Source: Mortierella alpina (Eukaryota > Mortierellomycota > Mortierellomycetes > Mortierellales > Mortierellaceae). From it: DNA of 64,000 bases. How positions within the stretch are numbered: the first letter of the stretch is position 1; each line of letters opens with the position of its first letter. The translations under genes were made by a program, and so were the position numbers. This document shows, one piece after another, positions 33,356-42,702 of this stretch. The DNA lies in contig JANATF010000001.1 of the NCBI GenBank assembly GCA_029449245.1, positions 2,790,001 to 2,854,000 of the forward strand. Reading direction: 5' to 3'. The notes below the pieces were generated by a model. That model did not search any database. It worked only from the letters and a program-made list of their open reading frames with translations, and was not told the DNA's origin.

Positions 33356-35102
33356 ATGAGCATCGCTGCATCGGCCCTTCGGACGCGGCTGCACGTCGCT
33401 CGGCACATAGTGCCAGCGGCCACACCCACTTTCTCAGTAATGTGCAATTCATACAGCTTCCCTTCCGTCCCAAAGACAACACCAGATTCGGTTGCCAGCA
33501 ACGCCTCAAACTCGGACACAGCCTCGCTGACATCACCGCCAGTACTCTTCAACCATGCCAATGGATTCCACAAGGAGATGTGGGAGCCCATCATTGCACG
33601 ATTGTCTTCCGCCTACCCTGGCAGTCCCATGTACGCGTTCGATTGTCGCAATCACGGCGATAGCGCTGATCTGAACAGCAGCGTCTTGGAGAAGAATTGT
33701 AAGCACAGCCACTATGACAAGCCGGTCTATTCAGCTGTGGTGTATTGTATCGTGGCCTGAGTGCTAATCGCTATCTGATGCCAAATGTATTTCGCAGTTG
33801 ACTGGCTCACGTATGCCAAGGACTCACTGAGTGTCATCGACCATCTCGCCATCAGAAAACCACTTGGCATTGGACACAGGTCAGTGGGGTGAATATCGAT
33901 GTGGCGTCGCGTCGATCGTCGTTACGGTGCAGGAAACAACCGATTTGCTGACCAGCGCCTTGACCATTTCTACGAGTTACCACACAGCTTCGGAGCAAGT
34001 GCTATGTAGGGACCCCATGTGCTCGAGCTTCCATTTCGTACGACAGAAATAACGTAAACGACAATTGCTCATATCAGTAACATTTGACAACATAGCCTTA
34101 TGGCAGAGATCTTGAGGCCAGGCACATTTTCAGCTATTGTTGCCATAGATCCGACCATGTTCCCTGCACATTTCAGAATACGGGCACCGCTGAATGATCA
34201 CCCTTTGGCAAACCTTGCTCTCCGTAGACGCGATCACTGGAAGAACAGGTACGACAGCATCTTGCTTGGGAAGAAACATTTTTGAGTGCTGCTGCAGGGA
34301 CCCACATCCAATTCTCTCACGCGCGCTACAACTCAATTGGCATCGCAGGGCCGAAGCAAAGGCGAAACTTCTGGAAAAGCCGTTTTTCAGAGCGTGGGAT
34401 CCGGTAGTTCTGGATATCTACTTGGTATATACACCGCACACGATGTTTGTTGCTTTTTGTTCTTTCTCCCAAAGGCAACCCACACAATAGAACATGGACA
34501 CTTCAAGTTACTAACTAACGTCTGCATTTGTTGATGGGCTGTATAGGAGCATGGCATGAAGGAGGTCAGTGGCAAGGACGATTCTTTGGGGGTAACGCTC
34601 AAGTGCTCAAAATTCCAGGAAGCAATCACATTCGCTTCCGATGGCAATGCCATCCATGACGCGTTTGAACGCCTGGGAGAAATCAACATACCGGTGTACA
34701 TCATCGCAGGCGAGCACTCCGAAATCAAGTAAGCGAACATTTCGATTTTTGAATGGACGTGGTTTGCTTAAAGCGAGGCGTATATATAGTCAATTGAACT
34801 AATATACATTCTGATCTGTAGCACGCCCGATCTGCTGCAAATGAAGCTGGAACAATGCAAACACGGCTCGCTTGATATCGTGAAGGATGGGGGACATTTG
34901 TTCCCAATGGAAAACCCCATTGAGACTGGTAGGCGACCTGCATCTGATGACATGAAAAGACTTGCCGCGGTTCAATCTCGCTATTTTAACACGCATGTGT
35001 ACAAAACCATCGTTTCTAGCCACCTATATATCGTCGTTCATGAAGAGCCTTTGGGGCTCTGATCAATCTGAGCAGGCAACTGAGGCTGTTCGGTCTCAAT
35101 AG
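33356..35102 (+). CDS. Alpha/beta hydrolase in eight exons
   Basis: Exons 33356..33698, 33798..33879, 33988..34005, 34096..34248, 34349..34424, 34547..34728, 34822..34928 and 35020..35102 give 347 residues with consistent phase. The fold is marked by PPVLFNHANGFHKEMWEPII (oxyanion loop), YAFDCRNHGDS, the nucleophile elbow GHSFGAS, TFSAIVAIDPTMFP, VYIIAGEHSE and DGGHLFPME (catalytic His). The elbow is split over two introns: GHS is finished by exon 3, which is only 18 bases. A reading straight through from exon 3 would hit a stop, so the micro-exon is required. Reading through the last intron would give a different tail; the spliced tail TATYISSFMKSLWGSDQ looks more family-like. The first Met is uncertain. 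Related fungal hydrolases include peroxisomal and toxin-pathway esterases, but the substrate here is unknown. Confidence 0.8.
33988..34005 (+). other. 18-base micro-exon of the hydrolase gene
   Basis: It is flanked by CACACAG and GTAGGG and encodes the residues after the catalytic Ser (FGASA). It is needed to keep frame and to complete GHSFGAS. Confidence 0.75.
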
Positions 35103-35516
35103 AAAAAGATCCCCTGGTGTCGTATACGATATATATATTACATTTCAAAACAGTGTTAACGGCAGGGTCAGCATGGTTCACATTGGGTGTCAATGTCCTT
35201 GCGCGCTGCATAGTAGAGAACTAGCAGATCGTGTCCAACTAGTTGATTAAAAAGCCGGGTGGGGTCAGTTATCGCGTTCGGTCACCATGTACTGTCGTAA
35301 AGGAGTACTAGCTGCACCGCCCTTACCTTGAAGAAGACAGAACCCTACTTCCAAACCCAAGAGCGAGAACGCGCCCAATTGATGATGCTCCACTAGCAAG
35401 AGGCAAAGGACTACAAAGGACATGAAAAACCGAGAGATATATATGGCTCTATCGTATTTGTCTATTAACATCAAATTAGGAGTGCATTAGTATGAAGGCG
35501 TCAGGGTCAGCAACGT
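35103..35516. other. Convergent intergenic region
   Basis: It lies between the hydrolase and LtrA-type stop codons. It is AT-rich with TATATATATA strings near 35129. Nothing else is seen. Confidence 0.55.
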
Positions 35517-38423
35517 TTATGAAGATATGTTGTGTACTGTGGTACCTCCCGGTCTTGATGTTATATATTTGATGGCCGCGTTCCATAAAAAGACGTTGGC
35601 AGCGACGATTAGAAAATATTTCTTGACGTAAATGAGGACCAGGTCGTGAGGGGGACTCAGCTCTCTTTGGTCGCCTCCCAAAATATCAAGAAACGTCGAC
35701 GGTGCTGATGCATTGCTGAGTCCTCCGCCGCCTGCTGCCTCATTTGGGTACTTGGCTTCTTCGTTCGGAAAAAGAGACGTTTCCTTTCCCAGTTGATAAA
35801 TCCGGATGAGATCCAAGCAGCCGACCCCGAGCAGTAACTGCGAAAGGTTGAGCATAAAATGCAGATAGGTCCACAATGTTGAATGGATCGAGGAGCGGAC
35901 CGGTCCTTGCTCATGATAGTCATCAAAGTAGAGAAACCACTGGCATTTGACTACCGTAATTGAAAAAATGAGCAGCGTCCTAGTGAAAAATAGATAGGAT
36001 AGACAAGAAGTAGAACGAGGATTTAGCGTCAGTAAACAACGCTAGCGTAGGAATCAAACAGGTGAATATATACATGTCCATTCTGCTAATATTACAGATT
36101 ATCCCATCCCAGTTTGGATGGAGCGTCTACGAGTTCGTCAGTGACCATGAACAAGCCCATAATACTCTCGCCCAGGATGATAAGCGTAAAAAGGCCTAAT
36201 CGCTCCGGTAGATGGCTGCCGATAAAGGTAACTGTCGCTTCGTTAGCTAACGCTACATTCGTCACCACCTCAATGGCTATTGCGCTGAACCAAATCCCGT
36301 ATCGAGCCTGGTCACTAAGGATTTCAATGAGGAATGCAGAGGTCCACCACATTACGAACGAAACCGCATTCGCTAGCATGTAGAGGAGGATGGGCCGTCT
36401 GGATCGTTGGTCTGGCGCGTGAAGCCAAACCACAAAGTACTGGCCCACGAGAACCAGCTTCATCACTAGTTGTCAATATGCAGTAGACAGAGATGTAGTC
36501 AGAAACTGCCCATGCATGGCGGTTTGGGGCGTTATTTTATGACCTTTACTGCGACGTACCTGAATAGCTCAGCGCAAAGCCGTTTGAGTTTGTACTTGTA
36601 AAATGGTCGCCGTTGCCCGCGAAGCCAGCTTGATGCCACGCGTAAGGAGTTTGTCAATTATCAATCATAAATCTTGTTAGCATCACAATTAGTTTTGTGC
36701 ATTTGGCGATGGAATACAGCCGAAGAGAATATTCCTTACCAAGTGCAAAGAGCTGGATTAGCTTCCATATCCTGTTGAGCAGATCGTCTGTGCTGAATCG
36801 GACGTCAAACCTGCAGGAGGAGGAGATACGATGTTAGGCGTGCATTCACTATCGTCATGAAAAATCTGCGCAACAGACGGATACGTACATGGTCTGAGAG
36901 AGCCACATCCACCAAAGGATGGTGAACCACCCGCAATAGCGAAACAGTGTTGTAGTGTCTGTGATGGGGTGCTGGTGCGTGAAGATCGTGATGTTGGCCA
37001 CATAAGTCAGGTCAAGAAACAATTCTAAGAAAGAAATAAACGCGAGTGGATTCGAAGCGATAGGTCAGTCGATCATCGCGAGATTCACACTTTTTGAAAA
37101 GCGCCAAAAGTAGTGAGCTGAAGATATCTTTTTTACCCATCCATGTTGCTGATTTCTTATCATTGTCATGCTCAAGCAGGGCACTCAGATCTGCCATGGG
37201 CTTTCTAAAAATACCAGTTGGAGAGTGATGCTCTGGACGTTATTCTCTGCACTTACACCTGTCATTTCTGTGCCATACTTCGCAATAAAGAGAAGGATGA
37301 ATTTATGCCAACACTTACTTAAAGGCGTATTTCTTTTGACCTTCATGGTTGTTCTTCTCATCGGACTCCTTTGAATTACACTGTCCACGGATCTCGAACG
37401 TAAATGGCGAATCACTAAGCGCAAAGCGACGGTGACATGATGCTATGGTCGTAGAATGTTAATATCATTAGAGCTGATATTCGCTTGTGTATAGAGGCCA
37501 AAGCTAGGCTACATAATAGTTACCACGGCGGTGTGGTCCACCTATATCGATTCCGAGGTGGACGCGTCTCATCAGCTCTGTTTGGATATGGTGCTGTAGT
37601 GTTACTGGGCAGCATTTCCTTGGTATCTTTTGACGCTGCTCAAGGCTCAATGTCAGCTACAATGAAAAGGATACGGGTCAATATTGTTACCTCTGCGTGT
37701 GCCAATACGCTGTTGCTTCCCCTCCAAGCTGCTTTGCTTACATGATATGCAATTGCGTCAACGTCCCGTGGACTGAGGCTATAAGGGCGCCTTATGGCGT
37801 CTGCGGGAGACTCATGAGCCAGAGGAGCGACATGGAGAAAGAGTTCATCGGATGGCGAGGGAGGCGAGGGATTATTTGAGGAGTGCAAAAGCGTAGATGT
37901 AGAAGCCCAATTTGTGAGCGTTGTCTGGGATGTACTTGTAAGCGGGGAGGGCCTATTTTTTATATATATCATTCAGGTACCTGGTCAGTTTCGTTTTGCC
38001 CTTGTAGAAAAAGGTGAAGGCAGCCGAGTGTGAATCACCTATTTTGTTATTAATACCTCGATGCTTCACCGCCATTCATACTACTTTGACGCTGGGAAAG
38101 CCGCTGCGTGTCTACTGCGAGGGGAGCCGAGATGTAGGGACTTTGCGAGAAGGGGACACGGCATAGGATGGACTTTGACCGCAAGTTGCGTTTCATTAGC
38201 GTCGATTGCCACCGCGGGACACTATTCAACAAACACCAGGAAAAGTGAAGGTGTCAACAAAAAACAATCGCTGGCAGAATGAAAGTGTTTGTGCAACGGT
38301 GAGTGCTTTTGCGAGGGGCAACCTTGGTGAGGACCGTGCGCCCTGAGCTGGTAATTCGTCCATGCGTGACTCCGACTCGAGTGGCACAGGGGTGAGATTG
38401 TCCAGCTCGATCACTGTGTTCAT
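35517..38423 (-). CDS. LtrA-family multi-pass membrane protein
   Basis: Eleven exons (38423..38323, 38221..38057, 37952..37691, 37656..37524, 37442..37319, 37204..37137, 37024..36889, 36810..36740, 36628..36560, 36465..36096, 35979..35517) give 653 residues, all in phase. The N-terminal ~290 residues are Ser/Pro-rich and hydrophilic. The membrane part begins ELFLDLTYVANITIFTH, the signature of the low-temperature-requirement A (LtrA) family. It continues FRYCGWFTILWWMWLSQTM, LVLVGQYFVVWLHAPDQ, LLYMLANAVSFVMWWTSAFL, LPERLGLFTLIILGESIMGL and LLIFSITVVKCQWFLYFDDY. The last helix pair is WTYLHFMLNLSQLLLGVGCL and YFLIVAANVFLWNAAIKYI. LtrA was named in Listeria; its biochemical role is not settled. 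The first donor (GTTGCC) is weak, so exon 1 is the least certain. Confidence 0.8.
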
Positions 38424-39147
38424 GGTTGATATAACGGTGCTATATGATGGTGGGGAAGATGCGGTGTGGTGGTGCGGTGGTGCTAAGGATGGGCGACGTT
38501 ATGCATGCAGAGGGGAACGGTGATAATGCGAATGGAGTTGCAGCGGGGCGGCAAAAAAAGGTGGAAGCAGTTACTGAATGCAAAGATGAACGTTATAGGA
38601 AGAGTGCTAGAGTGAAGAGAATGTCAGTTGAGCATTCGAAGAATGAAGCATGAAGCATGAAGCATGAAGCATGAAGCATGAAGAAGCATGAAGAAGCATG
38701 AAGAAGCATGAAGCATGCATTCAATTCTGAGAATCCTCCCTGGCCCCGCTGTTATTCTGTGCTGCTCTCTCCTGCTCTCACCTTTTGTTCTGCAACAATT
38801 TCAGTAGCCAAGAAACAGTTGCGACTCCTTGGCATGGGTCTCTCCATTCGTAGCGCCTCCTCGCCCGCGTGTTCGGTTGAAGGATAAGACTACGGGTGTT
38901 GAAACCATATATTTGAGCCGAATTGCTCTTATTGAGCATGCATAACTCTCCCTAGACCTACATGTCGCCATGCCAGGTCCCTTTTTGTTCCGCCTGCGCA
39001 TGATTGACCAATCTTCTCGATATGCTACCCAACTCTGTTACTATGCACATGCATATAAATATCTATAACGGGAGGCCTTGCGTTTCAAGTGTTCACTTTA
39101 TTGAGGTACTCGTTATCTAAGGGCATGCTGCAGCATGACGCTACTCA
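38424..39147. other. Intergenic with heptamer repeat
   Basis: It lies upstream of the LtrA-type gene and downstream of the rhomboid gene. GGTGGTGCGGTGGTG lies near 38470, and a TGAAGCA repeat block lies at 38644-38718. No gene is seen. Confidence 0.55.
38644..38718 (+). repeat. TGAAGCA heptamer/decamer tandem repeat
   Basis: Repeated GAAGCAT units, first at 7-base then at 10-base spacing (AAGAAGCATG). Confidence 0.9.
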
Positions 39148-40697
39148 TCATTGCCCTCCATTACCCTTGGTCCACCAAGACTTGATCTTTTCGTATCTTG
39201 ATTGAGCATACTCTTTAGCTGTGTGCTCCTCTACGTTGCTGCTGTCAACTGCTGATCCGAATGAACCCCATGTCCTTGAGGGCTTTACTTCAGCGGCCGA
39301 AGAAGGAGGTGTAGGTGGTGCGGCAGCCTTGGGTGCAAGTTTGCCAAAGACACCTGTATCCTTGTTCAGTTCAATTGCCTTTAACTGCAATGGCGTCCAA
39401 ATGAAATCCTTTCCTGCGTACATGTAAGCCAGTCCAAACGTCGATCCTGCTAAATGGGCCTATTGTTTGCCGCCATGAAGGAAAATGGTCAAAGGAGGTT
39501 TTGTAGTGTCAATAGCATGTAGCCAATTTGCAAAGTGTAGCAGACCTATAGCAGAGATCCGGGACTTACATAATGATCAAACATTTTCCAGTTCCTGATG
39601 ATACCAACAAGGTCCAGACCCATCATGGCTCCCAGCGCCACGGGTATCTTGATAGGCAAGAACGGCAAGAAAATGATGTACACGCTTGCATCTGGGTACA
39701 TGTACGCTGTGGAACTGACACATCCAAAGAGAGCGCCACTGGCACCGAGAGATGGGATTATTTTGGCCCAGGGTACACGCGCGACGGTAAAGAGATGCGA
39801 GACCAGGGAGGCCGTCACTCCGGTAGTAATGTAGAAGGCCAGGAACTGCTCCATACCCATATGGTCGTGCAATGGAACTGCGAATGAATGGAGCGCAAAC
39901 ATGTTGAGACCAAAGTGCCAAAAGTGCTGATGGCTGAACATTGAGGTGAGCAGCGTTATTGACAAGCTTCGTGCTGGATGGTGCATGAACCACTTTTGCA
40001 TAAACGGCGATAAACGTGGCACCTGCCAAGCGCCGAAAACAACTGAATTGACGGCGATGATTCCCCAGACCGTCCTCTCCCCTGGCGTGAGCTCCATCCA
40101 TCGAGAGCGCACCATATAGATGGCTTTCTGAACCTCGAGAGGAATCCCGATCTGCTGGATCCAGCGATAACGTTCCAAGACATCGCTCCATTGCTCCTGC
40201 AGGATTTCAGCTTGTGCCTGGACAAACTCCCGTGCCGTGGGTCGCTCGCTTTTGGAGCTGGATCGCCATGCCTGAATCCGCTTGATCAGCGTGACCTGGT
40301 GACGCTCCCAGAGGTAGGCTGCAAGTGTGAAGGCACCCAGGGAGGTGGCCGCCGTGAACAGAATGGGTTTAACAACAGCCTGGAATGGGGTTGGCGCGCG
40401 TACTCGCACAAAGTGTGGTATAGAGTCGGCAAGAGTGTGCTGAGGTTGATTTGAGAGCTGGCTTGAGTAAAGTCGAGTGGAGACAGACAGAGGGCTCTTG
40501 GTCTTGAATGTCGTCGCTGACACCAGGCTAATGGGTCTCTGCGATGTCCTGCCCGGTATAGCTCGCGAGCCTATTGAGAGCGTCGAGGCAGGTGTCCGTA
40601 CAGCATGTGCTGCTGATCGGAAGTAGCGGAAGTAGTGGCGAGTGAGAGCCGAGCATTCTCTAGCGACCAGCCTCCGCGCAATCGTGGCCTGGTACAT
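39148..40697 (-). CDS. PCP1: Mitochondrial rhomboid protease, Pcp1/PARL type
   Basis: Exons 40697..39570 and 39459..39148 join in phase 0 and give 479 residues. The N-terminus (MYQATIARRLVARECSALTR) is Arg-rich and lacks acids until Glu14, a good mitochondrial presequence. A first membrane segment lies around residues 108-128. The rhomboid core follows: HHPARSLSITLLTSMFSHQH, FWHFGLNMFALHSF, the catalytic serine motif SLGASGALFG (Ser320), a hydrophobic helix IPVALGAMMGLDLVGI and the catalytic histidine in HLAGSTFGLAYM (His378). Intron 1 separates the Ser and His halves of the dyad. Pcp1/PARL cleaves proteins such as cytochrome c peroxidase and Mgm1/OPA1 in the inner membrane; these substrates are not tested here. 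The C-terminus carries a Pro/Ala-rich tail of about 60 residues. Confidence 0.9.
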
Positions 40698-40898
40698 GCG
40701 AATAGAATTCCTGCCTTGTTGCGTTAGAAGGAGTGTCCTCCTGATCCGGTGGTGGGTTTGGAAAAGAGTTCAAAATGCTCGCTTGCGACTGTGGCTTGAG
40801 CCAACCTCATTGGACCCAACTGCAGCGCGCGGGAACCATTCAAGCCTTTTTGTCAAATTCACACGCACCTCACATCTCGACTTGACCAAGATTCAATC
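40698..40898. promoter_or_regulatory. Bidirectional promoter, rhomboid / ESS1
   Basis: Only 201 bases lie between the two divergent ATGs, so both promoters must share this space. Confidence 0.6.
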
Positions 40899-41703
40899 AT
40901 GGTAAACGGACCACGCCTCTGTCTCCTCATGCTGCACCAATATAATCCCTGGGCACTGCCGTCAATGGACGCTCTATCTTGCAATGTGTATTGAAACTCG
41001 GCTTTCCTTCTTCCCGAACCATTTGAAAAAAGTCTTCAGCCGACTTCAACCTGCCAAACGATTGGGAGCTGCGCTGGTCCCGTTCGCGCAATCTGCCCTA
41101 CTTCTACAACAGAGGCACTGCAGAGTCTCGCTGGCAAGCACCCGACGGAATCGACCCTAGTGTCATGATTGCCTTTCAAAGAGATTACGAAACCCGGCAC
41201 CTGCAGCAACAGGACGAACAATCCGGTAGTCGCAACGCTGGTAGCGAACAGTCCAAGAAAAAAGTCCGTGTGACCCATCTTTTGGTGAAGCACACAGAGT
41301 CGCGTCGTCCCAGCTCGTGGCGAGAGGTACCTAATGCTTACTTTAAACTATGACACAATGACGTTTCGGACACTCTCCACAGCCTCTTGCTTTATCATAA
41401 CGCACGAGAACCCGTTCTTTTTCCCTTTTTTCACAGGCGACCATTACAAGGACTAAAGACGAGGCGCTTCAGAGACTTCAGGGCTTTGAGACAAAGATCA
41501 AGGCTGGTGAGGCTAAGATCTCACAGTTGGCTACCACAGAGTCGGATTGCTCGTCGGCCAAGAAAGCCGGCGACCTCGGCTTCTTTGAGCAAGGACAAAT
41601 GCAGCCCCAGTTTGAGAAGGCATCGTTTGCTCTGGAGGTTGGAGAGATGAGCGAGCCTGTCTGGACAGACTCTGGCGTCCATCTTATCGTGCGCACTGGA
41701 TAA
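40899..41703 (+). CDS. ESS1: PIN1-type peptidyl-prolyl isomerase with WW domain
   Basis: Exons 40899..40901, 41033..41326 and 41437..41703 give 187 residues. Exon 1 holds only the start codon: ATG is followed directly by GTAAAC, and acceptor AAAAAAG restores the frame to [19 protein letters not shown]. Reading without this intron meets a TGA just upstream. The WW domain (residues ~5-40) has both Trp (DWELRWS and SRWQAPDG) and the aromatic PYFYN. The parvulin domain begins [20 protein letters not shown], with the phosphate-binding basic loop and the conserved His, and ends [30 protein letters not shown] and GVHLIVRTG. It isomerises pSer/pThr-Pro bonds, in yeast mainly on the RNA polymerase II tail. 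A Gln/Lys-rich linker joins the domains. Confidence 0.9.
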
Positions 41704-42203
41704 ACGCAACTTGATTACTGCACTGCAAGATAATTACTCCCCCCCCCCTCCCTCCTTCCTTCACGACAGACGAGAAAAGAAGGAGCAAATAAACACACAG
41801 AGTGTCCATCAGTTTCAGGCACTGTCTTCGTTTTTCTTGATTACGATAATCTCCCAAACAACATATGAAGTACACTCGCGTGCTTCTTCCGCAACATCCA
41901 TGTCACAGTTTTCGTGTAGACCCGTATACACATGGGGTGGTATATCATCATACACACCGGAGGCGTGCCATTGCGTGCTATTTCCATGTCCCATGGAGGC
42001 TCTCGCAAGTTCAAATCGTTATCTGACAGCTCAATTTTACGCGAATCGCGGCACCGGTGAGCCCCAGTGACGAAAAAAAGCTGCTAGCGTCGTGCAGAAG
42101 GTCGTTTCCTTTAAGAGGATGTTGAATGAGTGACAAACGAAGAAAAAGGGAAAAAAAGTCAAAAGAGAAAGCACTCCATCCAATCGAAGAAGAGCAAAAA
42201 GAT
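41704..42203. other. Intergenic between ESS1 and tRNA-Phe
   Basis: It starts with a C-rich tract at 41739-41754. No gene is seen. Confidence 0.55.
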
Positions 42204-42228
42204 TGCGACTTGTGTGGATTGAACACAC

Positions 42229-42269
<41 letters not shown>

Positions 42270-42276
42270 AAGTCGC
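42204..42276 (-). tRNA. tRNA-Phe (GAA)
   Basis: Read on the minus strand, 73 bases fold as a full cloverleaf. The acceptor pair is GCGACTT with AAGTCGC, the D-arm GCTCAGTTGGGAGAGC, the anticodon loop CTGAAGA with anticodon GAA, the T-arm GTGTGTTCAATCCACAC, and the discriminator A. There is no intron and no encoded CCA. Confidence 0.93.
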
Positions 42277-42478
42277 TTTCAACCAATCAGGTTAAAGCAG
42301 ATGGAAAGGCAGATTTTTTGACCATCAAGAGCCAGTTCCCATCTAAGCCACTCTTGATCACGTGCAACCTCTGTAAAGACAAATTTTGCTCATAGACTCA
42401 AAATTGTCTGAGAAATTCAGATTTCAACTAACAACTATCCAATCGGATAGCGGCTTGGTTCCTCATACAGAGGTCAAA

Positions 42479-42550
42479 GCCCGCTTAGCTCATTGGTAGA
42501 GCGTCTGCCTAGTAAGCAGAAGGTAGCAGGTTCGATCCCTGCAGTGGGCA
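42479..42550 (+). tRNA. tRNA-Thr (AGT)
   Basis: 72 bases fold as a cloverleaf. The acceptor is GCCCGCT with AGTGGGC (one G-T pair), the D-arm GCTCATTGGTAGAGC, the anticodon stem TCTGC/GCAGA, the loop CTAGTAA with anticodon AGT, the T-arm GCAGGTTCGATCCCTGC, and the discriminator A. It has no intron and is divergent from tRNA-Phe. Confidence 0.93.
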
Positions 42551-42702
42551 CTTTACTTTTGCCTTTTCTTCCTTCCTCAAATCTTCACTTTTTGCTGGTC
42601 CACGGGCTCATTCAGGGACAATCTTGGGCTCACACAACGATGGTGAGTAGTATTATTCATTATATAATTGTATGTAGATCTCTTTTTGTTTTTTTATCTT
42701 TT

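Noticed and set aside
37867-37952. Frame reading ALPAYKYIPDNAHKLGFYIY, which looks like a protein end
   Set aside because: It has a plausible look, but the upstream exon in that frame is unsupported. The phase-2 join from 38057 gives the longer Ser/Pro frame that continues into the LtrA protein.
38644-38718. Possible CRISPR-like or transposon terminal repeat
   Set aside because: The units are contiguous 7-10-base repeats without spacers, and no transposase frame is nearby.
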